Shown: piece by piece, positions 1 through 15,600 of the stretch
Position numbering within the stretch: position 1 is the first letter of the stretch
Layout of the letters: every line of letters begins with the position of its first letter
Assembly (NCBI GenBank): GCA_037103525.1
Contig: JAZKLR010000506.1
Location: 372,001 to 436,000 of the forward strand
From: Ganaspis brasiliensis
Lineage: Eukaryota; Arthropoda; Insecta; Hymenoptera; Figitidae
Reading direction: 5' to 3'
Length of the DNA: 64,000 bases
The notes under the pieces: generated by a model
The model's input: the letters and a program-made list of their open reading frames with translations, nothing else
The model's database searches: none
What the model was told of the DNA's origin: nothing
Program-made: the position numbers and the translations under genes

Positions 1-3000
1 TAAGTTTGTTCAAAATACCTAGCCCCAAGATTTTTTCATCACTCGGGTCTGATATAGGACATGTCTTAGGAATACTCCAGAGTGATGATCAATAATGATC
101 ATCAACAATTAACACTTTCCAGCCAACCCAGAGTAAGATACTCTACTGATGCTAAGTTTGCTAAAATTACCTAGCCCAAGATTTTTTTATCACTCGAGTC
201 TGGTATGGGGCATGTCTCTGGAATACTCTAGAGTGATGATCAATGATGATCATCAACAATTAACACTTTCCAGCCAACCCAGAGGGAGATAATCTACTCA
301 TGCTAACTTTGCTCAAATTACCTAGCCCCAAGATTTTTTTATCACTCGAGTCTGGTATGGGACATGTCTCTGGAATACTCCAGAGTGATGATCATTGATG
401 ATCATTTTCAATTAACACTTTCCAGCCAACCCAGACTAAGATACTCTACTGATGCTAACTTTGCTAAGATCACCTAGCTCTAAGATTTTTTTATCACTCA
501 AGTCTGGAATGAAACATGTCTCTGGAATACTCCAGAGTGATGATCAATGAAGATCATCAACAATTAACCCTTTCCAGCCAACCCAGAGTAAGATACTCTA
601 CTGATGGTAACTTTGCTATGATCACTTAGCCCTAAGATTTTTTTATCACTCAAGTCTGGAAAGAAGCATGTCTCTGGAATACTCCAGAGTGATGATCAAT
701 GATGTTCATATAGAATTAACACTTTCCAGCCAACCCAGAGTAAGATACTCTACTGATGCTAACTTTGCTAAGATCACCTAGCACTAAGATTTTTTTATCA
801 CTCAAGTCTGGAATGAAACATGTCTCTGGAATACTCCAGAGTGATGATCAATGATGATCATCAACAATTAACCCTTTCCAGCCAACCCAGAGTGAGATAC
901 TCTACTCATGCTAACTTTGCTCAAATTACCTAGCCCCAAGATTTTTTTATCACTCGAGTCTGGTATGGGACATGTCTCTGGAATACTCCAGAGTGATGAT
1001 CTTTCATGATCATCAACAATTAACACTTTTCAGCCAACTTAGAGCAAGATACTCTACTGATGCTAACTTTGCTAAGATCACCTAGCTCTAAGATTTTTTT
1101 ATCACTTAAGTCTAGAATGAAACATATCTCTAGAATACTCCAGAGTGATGATCAATGATGATCATCAACAATAAACACTTTCCAGCCAACCCAGAGTAAG
1201 ATACTCTACTGATGCTAACTTTGCTAAGATCACCTAGCTCTAAGATTTTTTTATCACTCAAGTCTGGTATGGATCATGTCTCTGGAATACTCCAGAGTGA
1301 TGATCAATGATGATCATCAACAATTAACCCTTTCCAGCCAACCCAGAGTGAGATACTCTACTCATGCTAACTTTGCTCAAATTAACAAGCCCCAAGATTT
1401 TTTTATCACTCGAGTCTGGTATGGGACATGTCTCTGGAATACTCCAGAGTGATCATCATTGATGATCATCAACAATTAACACTTTCCAGCCAACCCAGAG
1501 TAAGATACTCTTCTGATGCTAACTTTGCTAAGATCACCTATCTCTAAGATTTTTTTATCACTCAAGTCTGAAATGAAAAATGTCTCTGGAATACTACAGA
1601 GTGATAGTCAATGATGATCATCAACAATTAACCCTTTCCAGCCAACCCAGACTAAGATACTCTACTGATGCTAACTTTGCTAAGATCACCTAGCTCTAAG
1701 ATTTTTTTATTACTCAAGTCTGGAATGAAACATGTCTCTGGAATACTCCAGAGTGATGATCAATGATGATCATCAACAATTAACCCTTTCCAGCCAACCC
1801 AGAGTGAGATACTCTACTCATGCTAAGTTTGCTAAGATCACATAGCTCTAACATTTTTTTATTACTCAAGTCTGGAATGAAACATGTCTCTGAAATACTC
1901 CAGAGTGATGATCAATGATGATCATTAACAATTAACCCTTTTCAGCCAACCCAGAGTGAGACACTCTACTGATGCTAAGTTTGCTCAAATTACCTAGCCC
2001 AAGATTTTTTTATCACTCAAGTGTGGTATGGGGCATGTCTCTGGAATACTCCAGAGTGATGATCAATGATGATCATCAACAATTAACCCTTTCCAGCCAA
2101 CCCAGAGTGAGATACTCTACTCATGCTAAGTTTGCTAAGATCACATAGCTCTAACATTTTTTTATTACTCAAGTCTGGAATGAAACATGTCTCTGAAATA
2201 CTCCAGAGTGATGATCATTGATGATCATTAACAATTAACCTTTTTCAGCCAACCCAGAGTGAGACACTCTACTGATGCTAAGTTTGCTCAAATTACCTAG
2301 CCCAAGATTTTTTTATCACTCGAGTCTGGTATGGGGCATGTCTCTGGAATACTCCAGAGTGATGATCAATGATGATCATCAACAATTAACACTTTCCAGC
2401 CAACCCAGACTAAGATACTCTACTGATGCTAACTTTGCTAGGATCACTTAGCCCTAAGATTTTTTTATCACTCAAGTCTGGAATGAAACATGTCTCTGGA
2501 ATACTCCAGAGTAATGATCAATGATGATCATCAACAATTAACCCCTTCCAGCCAACCCAGAGTAAGATACTCTACTGATGCTATCTTTGCTATGATCACC
2601 TAGCTCTAAGATTTTTTTATCACTCAAGTCTGGAATGAAGCATGTCTCTGGAATACTCCAGAGTGATGATCAATGATGATCATTAACAATTAACACTTTC
2701 CAGCCAACCCAGAGTAAGATACTCTACTGATGCTAACTTTGCTAAGATCACCTAGCACTAAGATTTTTTTATCACTCAAGTCTGGAATAAAACATGTCTC
2801 TGGAATACTCCAGAGTGATGATCAATGATGATCATCAACAATTAACGCTTTCCAGCCAACCCAGAGTGAGATACTCTACTCATGCTAACTTTGCTCAAAT
2901 TACCTAGCCCCAAGATTTTTTTATCACTCGAGTCTGGTATGGGACATGTCTCTGGAATACTCCAGAGTGATGATCTTTGATGATCATCAACAATTAACAC

Positions 3001-4290
3001 TTTTCAGCCAACTTAGAGCAAGATACTCTACTGATGCTAACTTTGCTAAGATCACCTAGCTCTAAGATTTTTTTATCACTTAAGTCTAAAATGAAACATA
3101 TCTCTAGAATACTCCAGAGTGATGATCAATGATGATCATCAACAATTAACACTTTTCAGCCAACCCAGAGTAAGATACTCTACTGATGCTAACTTTGCTA
3201 AGATCACCTAGCTCTAAGATTTTTTTATCACTTAAGTCTGGTATGGATCATGTCTCTGGAATACTTCAGAGTGATGATCAATGATGATCATCAACAATTA
3301 ACCCTTTCCAGCCAACCCAGAGTGAGATACTCTACTCATGCTAACTTTGCTCAAATTAACAAGCCCCAAGATTTTTTTATCACTCGAGTCTGGTATGGGA
3401 CATGTCTCTGGAATACTACAGAGTAATAGTCAATGATGATCATCAACAATTAACCCTTTCCAGCCAACCCAGACTAAGATACTCTACTGATGCTAACTTT
3501 GCTAAGATCACCTAGCTCTAAGATTTTTTTATTACTCAAGTCTGGAATGAAACATGTCTCTGGAATACTCCAGAGTGATGGTCAATGATGATCATCAACA
3601 ATTAACCCTTTCCAGCCAACGCAGAGTGAGATACTCTACTCATGCTAAGTTTGCTAAGATCACATAGCTCTAACATTTTTTTATTACTCAAGTCTGGAAT
3701 GAAACATGTCTCTGAAATACTCCAGAGTGATGATCAATGATGATCATTAACAATTAACCCTTTTCAGCCAACTTAGAGTGAGACACTCTACTGATGCTAA
3801 GTTTGCTCAAATTACCTAGCCTAAGATTTTTTTATCACTCGAGTGTGGTATGGGGCATGTCTCTGGAATACTCCAGAGTGATGATCAATGATGATCATCA
3901 ACAATTAACCCTTTCCAGCCAACCCAGAGTGAGATACTCTACTCATGCTAACTTTGCTCCAATTACCTAGCCCCAAGATTTTTTTATCACTCGAATCTGG
4001 TATGAGACATGGCTCTGGAATACTCCAGAGTGATGATCATTGATGATCATCAACAATAAACACTTTCCAGCCAACCCAGAGTAAGATACTCTACTTATGC
4101 TAACTTTGCTAAGATCACCTAGCTCTAAGATTTTTTTATCAGTCAAGTCTGGTATGGATCATGTCTCTGGAATACTCCAGAGTGATGATCAATGATGATC
4201 ATCAACAATTAACCCTTTCCAGCCAACCCAGAGTGAGATACTCTACTCATGCTAACTTTACTCAAATTACCAAGCCCCAAGACTTTTTTA
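1..4290. repeat. Satellite subdomain 1, with a ~1974-bp internal duplication
   Basis: Class A monomers here mostly read TAGCTCTAAG rather than the TAGCACTAAG of the core. Private variants recur at a fixed offset: GAAGCATG near 663 and 2637, AGAGCAAG after an AACTT at 1041 and 3015, ATCACTTAAG at 1101 and 3075. All three are 1974 bp apart, two bases short of 13 monomers. Further on, the ATACTACAGA variant is at 1591 and 3413 (1822 bp), so one monomer was lost in one copy. The variants ACATAGCTCTAACATT recur near 1841, 2144 and 3663. Confidence 0.8.
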
Positions 4291-5870
4291 TCACTCGACT
4301 CTTGTATGGGACATGTCTCTGGAATTATCCAGAGTGATGATCTTTGATTATCATCAACAATTAACACTTTCCAGCCAACCCAGAGTAAGATACTCTACTG
4401 ATACTATCTTTGCTAAGATCACCTAGCACTAAGATTTTTTTATTACTCAAGTCTGGAATGAAACATGTCTCTGGAATACTCCAGAGTGATGATCAATAAT
4501 GATCATCAACAATTAACCCTTTCCAGCCAACCCAGAGTGAGATACTCTACTCATACTAACTTTGCTCAAATTACCTAGCCCCAAGATTTTTTTATCACTC
4601 GAGTCTGGTATGGGACATGTCTCTGGAATACTCCAGAGTGATGATCTTTGATGATCATCAACAATTAACACTTTCCAGCCAACCCAGAGTAAGATACTCT
4701 ACTGATGCTAACTTTGCTAAGATCACCTAGCACTAAGATTTTTTTATCACTCAAGTCTGGAATGAAACATGTCTCTGGAATACTCCAGAGTGATGATCAA
4801 TGATGATCATCAACAATTAACCCTTTCCAGCCAACCCAGAGTGAGATACTCTACTCATGCTAACTTTGCTCAAATTACCTAGCCCCAAGATTTTTTTATC
4901 ACTCGAGTCTGGTATGGGACATGTCTCTGGAATACTCCAGAGTGATGATCTTTGATGATCATCAACAATTAACACTTTCCAGCCAACCCAGAGTAAGATA
5001 CTCTACTGATGCTAACTTTGCTAAGATCACCTAGCACTAAGATTTTTTTATTACTCAAGTCTGGAATGAAACATGTCTCTGGAATACTCCAGAGTGATGA
5101 TCAATGATGATCATCAACAATTAACCCTTTCCAGCCAACCCAGAGTGAGATACTCTACTCATGCTAACTTTGCTCAAATTACCTAGCCCCAAGATTTTTT
5201 TATCACTCGAGTCTGGTATGGGACATGTCTCTGGAATACTCCAGAGTGATGATCTTTGATGATCATCAACAATTAACACTTTCCAGCCAACCCATAGTAA
5301 GATACTCTACTGATGCTAACTTTGCTAAGATCACCTAGCACTAAGATTTTTTTATCACTCAAGTCTGGTATGGATCATGTCTCTGGAATACTCCAGAGTG
5401 ATGATCAATGATGATCATCAACAATTAACCCTTTCCAGCCAACCCAGAGTGAGATACTCTACTCATGCTAACTTTGCTCAAATTACCTAGCCCCAAGATT
5501 TTTTTATCACTCGAGTCTGGTATAGGACATGTCTCTGGAATACTCCAGAGTGATGATCTTTGATGATCATCAACAATTAACACTTTCCAGCCAACCCAGA
5601 GTAAGATACTCTACTGATGCTAACTTTGCTAAGATCACCTAGCACTAAGATTTTTTTATCACTCAAGTCTGGAATGAAACATGTCTCTGGAATACTCCAG
5701 AGTGATGATCAATGATGATCATCAACAATTAACCCTTTCCAGCCAACCCAGAGTGAGATACTCTACTCATGCTAACTTTGCTCAAATTACCTAGCCCCAA
5801 GATTTTTTTATCACTCGAGTCTGGTATGGGACATGTCTCTGGAATACTCCAGAGTGATGATCTTTGATAA

Positions 5871-7694
5871 TCATCAACAATTAACACTTTTCAGCCAACC
5901 CAGAGCAAGATACTCTACTGATGCTAACTTTGCTAAGATCACCTAGCTCTAAGATTTTTTTATCACTTAAGTCTAGAATGAAACATGTCTCTGGAATACT
6001 CCAGAGTAATGATCAATGATGATCATCAACAATTAACCCTTTCCAGCCAACCCAGAGTGAGATACTCTACTCATGCTAACTTTGCTCAAATTACCAAGCC
6101 CCAAGATTTTTTTATCACTCGAGTCTAGTATGGGACATGTCTCTGGAATACTCCAGAGTGATCATCATTGATGATCATCAACAATTAACACTTTCCAGCC
6201 AACCCAGAGTAAGATACTCTACTGATGCTAACTTTGCTAAGATCACCTAGCACTAAGATTTTTTTATCACTCAAGTCTGGTATGGATCATGTCTCTGGAA
6301 TACTCCAGAGTGATGATCAATGATGATCATCAACAATTAACCCTTTCCAGCCAACCCAGAGTGAGATACTCTACTCATGCTAACTTTACTCAAATTACCA
6401 AGCCCCAAGATTTTTTTATCACTCGAGTCTGGTATGCGACATGTCTCTGGAATACTCCAGAGTGATGGTCATTGATGATCATCAACAATTAACACTTTCC
6501 AGCCAACCCAGAGTAAGATACTCTAATGATGCTAACTTTGCTAAGATCACCTAGCACTAAGATTTTTTTATCACTCAAGTCTGGAATGAAACATGTCTCT
6601 GGAATACTCCAGAGTGATGATCAATGATGATCATCAACAATTAACCCTTTCCAGCCAACCCAGAGTGAGATACTCTACTCATACTAACTTTGCTCAAATT
6701 ACCTAGCCCCAAGATTTTTTTATCACTCGAGTCTGGTATGGGACATGTCTCTGGAATACTCCAGAGTGATGATCTTTGATAATCATCAACAATTAACACT
6801 TTTCAGCCAACCCAGAGCAAGATACTCTACTGATGCTAACTTTGCTAAGATCACCTAGCTCTAAGATTTTTTTATCACTTAAGTCTAGAATGAAACATGT
6901 CTCTGGAATACTCCAGAGTAATGATCAATGATGATCATCAACAATTAACCCTTTCCAGCCAACCCAGAGTGAGATACTCTACTCATGCTAACTTTGCTCA
7001 AATTACCAAGCCCCAAGATTTTTTTATCACTCGAGTCTAGTATGGGACATGTCTCTGGAATACTCCAGAGTGATCATCATTGATGATCATCAACAATTAA
7101 CACTTTCCAGCCAACCCAGAGTAAGATACTCTACTGATGCTAACTTTGCTAAGATCACCTAGCACTAAGATTTTTTTATCACTCAAGTCTGGTATGGATC
7201 ATGTCTCTGGAATACTCCAGAGTGATGATCAATGATGATCATCAACAATTAACCCTTTCCAGCCAACCCAGAGTGAGATACTCTACTCATGCTAACTTTA
7301 CTCAAATTACCAAGCCCCAAGATTTTTTTATCACTCGAGTCTGGTATGCGACATGTCTCTGGAATACTCCAGAGTGATGGTCATTGATGATCATCAACAA
7401 TTAACACTTTCCAGCCAACCCAGAGTAAGATACTCTAATGATGCTAACTTTGCTAAGATCACCTAGCACTAAGATTTTTTTATCACTCAAGTCTGGAATG
7501 AAACATGTCTCTGGAATACTCCAGAGTGATGATCAATGATGATCATCAACAATTAACCCTTTCCAGCCAACCCAGAGTGAGATACTCTACTCATACTAAC
7601 TTTGCTCAAATTACCTAGCCCCAAGATTTTTTTATCACTCGAGTCTGGTATGGGACATGTCTCTGGAATACTCCAGAGTGATGATCTTTGATGA
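5871..7694. repeat. Tandem pair of 912-bp six-monomer higher-order units
   Basis: The variant GATCTTTGATAATC ends at 5870 and again at 6782, and the variant GAGTCTAGTATG starts at 6121 and 7033. Both pairs are exactly 912 bp apart, that is six monomers. The intervening sequence follows line for line, so this is a recent tandem duplication of a hexamer. Confidence 0.85.
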
Positions 7695-9610
7695 TCATCA
7701 ACAATTAACACTTTCCAGCCAACCCAGAGTAAGATACTCTACTGATGCTAACTTTGCTAAGATCACCTAGCACTAAGATTTTTTTATCACTCAAGTCTGG
7801 AATGAAACATGTCTCTGGAATACTCCAGAGTGATGATCAATGATGATCATCAACAATTAACCCTTTGCAGCCAACCCAGAGTGAGATACTCTACTCATGC
7901 TAACTTTGCTCAAATTACCTAGCCCCAAGATTTTTTTATCACTCGAGTCTGGTATGGGACATGTCTCTGGAATACTCCAGAGTGATGATCTTTGATGATC
8001 ATCAACAATTAACACTTTCCAGCCAACCCAGAGTAAGATACTCTACTGATGCTAACTTTGCTAAGATCACCTAGCACTAAGATTTTTTTATTACTCAAGT
8101 CTGGAATGAAACATGTCTCTGGAATACTCCAGAGTGATGATCAATGATGATCATCAACAATTAACCCTTTCCAGCCAACCCAGAGTAAGATACTCTACTC
8201 ATGCTAACTTTGCTCAAATTACCTAGCCCCAAGATTTTTTTATCACTCGAGTCTGGTATGGGACATGTCTCTGGAATACTCCAGAGTGATGATCTTTGAT
8301 GATCATCAACAATTAACACTTTCCAGCCAACCCATAGTAAGATACTCTACTGATGCTAACTTTGCTAAGATCACCTAGCACTAAGATTTTTTTATCACTC
8401 AAGTCTGGTATGGATCATGTCTCTGGAATACTCCAGAGTGATGATCAATGATGATCATCAACAATTAACCCTTTCCAGCCAACCCAGAGTGAGATACTCT
8501 ACTCATGCTAACTTTGCTCAAATTACCTAGCCCCAAGATTTTTTTATCACTCGAGTCTGGTATGGGACATGTCTCTGGAATACTCCAGAGTGATGATCTT
8601 TGATGATCATCAACAATTAACACTTTTCAGCCAACCCAGAGCAAGATACTCTACTGATGCTAACTTTGCTAAGATCACCTAGCTCTAAGATTTTTTTATC
8701 ACTCAAGTCTGGAATGAAACATGTCTCTGGAATACTCCAGAGTAATGATCAATGATGATCATCAACAATTAACCCCTTCCAGCCAACCCAGAGTAAGATA
8801 CTCTACTGATGCTATCTTTGCTATGATCACCTAGCTCTAAGATTTTTTTATCACTCAAGTCTGGAATGAAGCATGTCTCTGGAATACTCCAGAGTGATGA
8901 TCAATGATGATCATTAACAATTAACACTTTCCAGCCAACCCAGAGTAAGATACTCTACTGATGCTAACTTTGCTCAAATTACCTAGCCCCAAGATTTTTT
9001 TATCACTCGAGTCTAGTATGGGACATGTCTCTGGAATACTCCAGAGTGATCATCATTGATGATCATCAACAATTAACACTTTCCAGCCAACCCAGAGTAA
9101 GATACTCTACTGATGCTAACTTTGCTAAGATCACCTAGCACTAAGATTTTTTTATCACTCAAGTCTGGTATGGATCATGTCTCTGGAATACTCCAGAGTG
9201 ATGATCAATGATGATCATCAACAATTAACCCTTTCCAGCCAACCCAGAGTGAGATACTCTACTCATGCTAACTTTACTCAAATTACCAAGCCCCAAGATT
9301 TTTTTATCACTCGAGTCTGGTATGCGACATGTCTCTGGAATACTCCAGAGTGATGGTCATTGATGATCATCAACAATTAACACTTTCCAGCCAACCCAGA
9401 GTAAGATACTCTAATGATGCTAACTTTGCTAAGATCACCTAGCACTAAGATTTTTTTATCACTCAAGTCTGGAATGAAACATGTCTCTGGAATACTCCAG
9501 AGTGATGATCAATGATGATCATCAACAATTAACCCTTTCCAGCCAACCCAGAGTGAGATACTCTACTCATGCCAACTTTGCTCAAATTACCTAGCCCCAT
9601 GATTTTTTTA

Positions 9611-12600
9611 TCACTCGACTCTTGTATGGGACATGTCTCTGGAATTATCCAGAGTGATGTTCTTTGATTATCATCAACAATTAACACTTTCCAGCCAACC
9701 CAGAGTAAGATACTCTACTGATGCTACCTTTGCTAAGATCACCTAGCACTAAGATTTTTTTATTACTCAAGTCTGGAATGAAACATGTCTCTGGAATACT
9801 CCAGAGTGATGATCAATGATGATCATCAACAATTAACCCTTTCCAGCCAACCCAGAGTGAGATACTCTACTCATACTAACTTTGCTCAAATTACCTAGCC
9901 CCAAGATTTTTTTATCACTCGAGTCTGGTATGGGACATGTCTCTGGAATACTCCAGAGTGATGATCTTTGATGATCATCAACAATTAACACTTTCCAGCC
10001 AACCCAGAGTAAGATACTCTACTGATGCTAACTTTGCTAAGATCACCTAGCACTAAGATTTTTTTATCACTCAAGTCTGGAATGAAACATGTCTCTGGAA
10101 TACTCCAGAGTGATGATCAATGATGATCATCAACAATTAACCCTTTCCAGCCAACCCAGAGTGAGATACTCTACTCATGCTAACTTTGCTCAAATTACCT
10201 AGCCCCAAGATTTTTTTATCACTCGAGTCTGGTATGGGACATGTCTCTGGAATACTCCAGAGTGATGATCTTTGATGATCATCAACAATTAACACTTTCC
10301 AGCCAACCCAGAGTAAGATACTCTACTGATGCTAACTTTGCTAAGATCACCTAGCACTAAGATTTTTTTATTACTCAAGTCTAGAATGAAACATGTCTCT
10401 GGAATACTCCAGAGTGATGATCAATGATGATCATCAACAATTAACCCTTTCCAGCCAACCCAGAGTGAGATACTCTACTCATGCTAACTTTGCTCAAATT
10501 ACCTAGCCCCAAGATTTTTTTATCACTCGAGTCTGGTATGGGACATGTCTCTGGAATACTCCAGAGTGATGATCTTTGATGATCATTAACAATTAACACT
10601 TTCCAGCCAACCCATAGTAAGATACTCTACTGATGCTAACTTTGCTAAGATCACCTAGCACTAAGATTTTTTTATCACTCAAGTCTGGTATGGATCATGT
10701 ATCTGGAATACTCCAGAGTGATGATCAATGATGATCATCAACAATTAACCCTTTCCAGCCAACCCAGAGTGAGATACTCTACTCATGCTAACTTTACTCA
10801 AATTACCAAGCCTCAAGATTTTTTTATCACTCGAGTCTGGTATGCGACATGTCTCTGGAATACTCCAGAGTGATGGTCATTGATGATCATCAACAATTAA
10901 CACTTTCAGGCCAACCCAGAGTAAGATACTCTAATGATGCTAACTTTGCTAAGATCACCTAGCACTAAGATTTTTTTATCACTCAAGTCTGGAATGAAAC
11001 ATGTCTCTGGAATACTCCAGAGTGATGATCAATGATGATCATCAACAATTAACCCTTTCCAGCCAACCCAGAGTGAGATACTCTACTCATGCTAACTTTG
11101 CTCAAATTACCAAGCCCCAAGATTTTTTTATCACTCGAGTCTGGTATGGGACATGTCTCTGGAATACTCCAGAGTGATCATCATTGATGATCATCAACAA
11201 TTAACACTTTCCAGCCAACCCAGAGTAAGATACTCTACTGATGCTAACTTTGCTAAGATCACCTAGCACTAAGATTTTTTTATCACTCAAGTCTGGTATG
11301 GATCATGTCTCTGGAATACTCCAGAGTGATGATCAATGATGATCATCAACAATTAACCCTTTCCAGCCAACCCAGAGTGAGATACTCTACTCATGCTAAC
11401 TTTAATCAAATTACCAAGCCCCAAGATTTTTTTATCACTCGAGTCTGGTATGCGACATGTCTCTGGAATACTCCAGAGTGATGGTCATTGATTATCATCA
11501 ACAATTAACACTTTCCAGCCAACCCAGAGTAAGATACTCTAATGATGCTAACTTTGCTAAGATCACCTAGCACTAAGATTTTTTTATCACTCAAGTCTGG
11601 AATGAAACATGTCTCTGGAATACTCCAGAGTGATGATCAATGATGATCATCAACAATTAACCCTTTCCAGCCAACCCAGAGTGAGATACTCTACTCATGC
11701 CAACTTTGCTCAAATTACCTAGCCCCAAGATTTTTTTATCACTCGACTCTTGTATGGGACATGTCTCTGGAATTATCCAGAGTGATGATCTTTGATTATC
11801 ATCAACAATTAACACTTTCCAGCCAACCCAGAGTAAGATACTCTACTGATGCTATCTTTGCTAAGATCACCTAGCACTAAGATTTTTTTATTACTCAAGT
11901 CTGGAATGAAACATGTCTCTGGAATACTCCAGAGTGATGATCAATGATGATCATCAACAATTAACCCTTTTCAGCCAACCCAGAGTGAGATACTCTACTC
12001 ATACTAACTTTGCTCAAATTACCTAGCCCCAAGATTTTTTTATCACTCGAGTCTGGTATGGGACATGTCTCTGGAATACTCCAGAGTGATGATCTTTGAT
12101 GATCATCAACAATTAACACTTTCCAGCCAACCCAGAGTAAGATACTCTACTGATGCTAACTTTGCTAAGATCACCTAGCACTAAGATTTTTTTATCACTC
12201 AAGTCTGGAATGAAACATGTCTCTGGAATACTCCAGAGTGATGATCAATGATGATCATCAACAATTAACCCTTTCCAGCCAACCCAGAGTGAGATACTCT
12301 ACTCATGCTAACTTTGCTCAAATTACCTAGCCCCAAGATTTTTTTATCACTCGAGTCTGGTATGGGACATGTCTCTGGAATACTCCAGAGTGATGATCTT
12401 TGATGATCATCAACAATTAACACTTTCCAGCCAACCCAGAGTAAGATACTCTACTGATGCTAACTTTGCTAAGATCAGCTAGCACTAAGATTTTTTTATT
12501 ACTCAAGTCTGGAATGAAACATGTCTCTGGAATACTCCAGAGTGATGATCAATGATGATCATCAACAATTAACCCTTTCCAGCCAACCCAGAGTGAGATA

Positions 12601-15600
12601 CTCTACTCATGCTAACTTTGCTCAAATTACCTAGCCCCAAGATTTTTTTATCACTCGAGTCTGGTATGGGACATGTCTCTGGAATACTCTAGAGTGATGA
12701 TCTTTGATGATCATCAACAATTAACACTTTCCAGCCAACCCATAGTAAGATACTCTACTGATGCTAACTTTGCTAAGATCACCTAGCACTAAGATTTTTT
12801 TATCACTCAAGTCTGGTATGGATCATGTCTCTGGAATACTCCAGAGTGATGATCAATGATGATCATCAACAATTAACCCTTTCCAGCCAACCCAGAGTGA
12901 GATACTCTACTCATGCTAACTTTACTCAAATTACCAAGCCCCAAGATTTTTTTATCACTCGAGTCTGGTATGCGACATGTCTCTGGAATACTCCAGAGTG
13001 ATGGTCATTGATGATCATCAACAATTAACACTTTCCAGCCAACCCAGAGTAAGATACTCTAATGATGCTAACTTTGCTAAGATCACCTAGCACTAAGATT
13101 TTTTTATCACTCAAGTCTGGAATGAAACATGTCTCTGGAATACTCCAGAGTGATGATCAATGATGATCATCAACAATTAACCCTTTCCAGCCAACCCAGA
13201 GTGAGATACTCTACTCATGCTAACTTTGCTCAAATTACCAAGCCCCAAGATTTTTTTATCACTCGAGTCTGGTATGGGACATGTCTCTGGAATACTCCAG
13301 AGTGATCATCATTGATGATCATCAACAATTAACACTTTCCAGCCAACCCAGAGTAAGATACTCTACTGATGCTAACTTTGCTAAGATCACCTAGCACTAA
13401 GATTTTTTTATCACTCAAGTCTGGTATGGATCATGTCTCTGGAATACTCCAGAGTGATGATCAATGATGATCATCAACAATTAACCCTTTCCAGCCAACC
13501 CAGAGTGAGATACTCTACTCATGCTAACTTTAATCAAATTACCAAGCCCCAAGATTTTTTTATCACTCGAGTCTGGTATGCGACATGTCTCTGGAATACT
13601 CCAGAGTGATGGTCATTGATGATCATCAACAATTAACACTTTCCAGCCAACCCAGAGTAAGATACTCTAATGATGCTAACTTTGCTAAGATCACCTAGCA
13701 CTAAGATTTTTTTATCACTCAAGTCTGGTATGGGACATGTCTCTGGAATACTCCAGAGTGATGATCTTTGATGATCATCAACAATTAACACTTTCCAGCC
13801 AACCCAGAGTAAGATACTCTACTGATGCTAACTTTGCTAAGATCACCTAGCACTAAGATTTTTTTATCACTCAAGTCTGGAATGAAACATGTCTCTGGAA
13901 TACTCCAGAGTGATGATCAATGATGATCATCAACAATTAACCCTTTCCAGCCAACCCAGAGTGAGATACTCTACTCATGCTAACTTTGCTCAAATTACCA
14001 AGCCCCAAGATTTTTTTATCACTCGAGTCTGGTATGGGACATGTCTCTGGAATACTCCAGAGTGATCATCATTGATGATCATCAACAATTAACACTTTCC
14101 AGCCAACCCAGAGTAAGATACTCTACTGATGCTAACTTTGCTAAGATCACCTAGCACTAAGATTTTTTTATTACTCAAGTCTGGAATGAAACATGTCTCT
14201 GGAATACTCCAGAGTGATGGTCATTGATGATCATCAACAATTAACACTTTCCAGCCAACCCAGAGTAAGATACTCTAATGATGCTAACTTTGCTAAGATC
14301 ACCTAGCACTAAGATTTTTTTATCACTCAAGTCTGGAATGAAACATGTCTCTGGAATACTCCAGAGTGATGATCAATGATGATCATCAACAATTAACCCT
14401 TTCCAGCCAACCCAGAGTGAGATACTCTACTCATGCTAACTTTGCTCAAATTACCAAGCCCCAAGATTTTTTTATCACTCGAGTCTGGTATGGGACATGT
14501 CTCTGGAATACTCCAGAGTGATCATCATTGATGATCATCAACAATTAACACTTTCCAGCCAACCCAGAGTAAGATACTCTACTGATGCTAACTTTGCTAA
14601 GATCACCTAGCACTAAGATTTTTTTATCACTCAAGTCTGGTATGGATCATGTCTCTGGAATACTCCAGAGTGATGATCAATGATGATCATCAACAATTAA
14701 CCCTTTCCAGCCAACCCAGAGTGAGATACTCTACTCATGCTAACTTTAATCAAATTACCAAGCCCCAAGATTTTTTTATCACTCGAGTCTGGTATGCGAC
14801 ATGTCTCTGGAATACTCCAGAGTGATGGTCATTGATTATCATCAACAATTAACACTTTCCAGCCAACCCAGAGTAAGATACTCTAATGATGCTAACTTTG
14901 CTAAGATCACCTAGCACTAAGATTTTTTTATCACTCAAGTCTGGAATGAAACATGTCTCTGGAATACTCCAGAGTGATGATCAATGATGATCATCAACAA
15001 TTAACCCTTTCCAGCCAACCCAGAGTGAGATACTCTACTCATGCCAACTTTGCTCAAATTACCTAGCCCCAAGATTTTTTTATCACTCGACTCTTGTATG
15101 GGACATGTCTCTGGAATTATCCAGAGTGATGATCTTTGATTATCATCAACAATTAACACTTTCCAGCCAACCCAGAGTAAGATACTCTACTGATGCTATC
15201 TTTGCTAAGATCACCTAGCACTAAGATTTTTTTATTACTCAAGTCTGGAATGAAACATGTCTCTGGAATACTCCAGAGTGATGATCAATGATGATCATCA
15301 ACAATTAACCCTTTTCAGCCAACCCAGAGTGAGATACTCTACTCATACTAACTTTGCTCAAATTACCTAGCCCCAAGATTTTTTTATCACTCGAGTCTGG
15401 TATGGGACATGTCTCTGGAATACTCCAGAGTGATGATCTTTGATGATCATCAACAATTAACACTTTCCAGCCAACCCAGAGTAAGATACTCTACTGATGC
15501 TAACTTTGCTAAGATCACCTAGCACTAAGATTTTTTTATCACTCAAGTCTGGAATGAAACATGTCTCTGGAATACTCCAGAGTGATGATCAATGATGATC

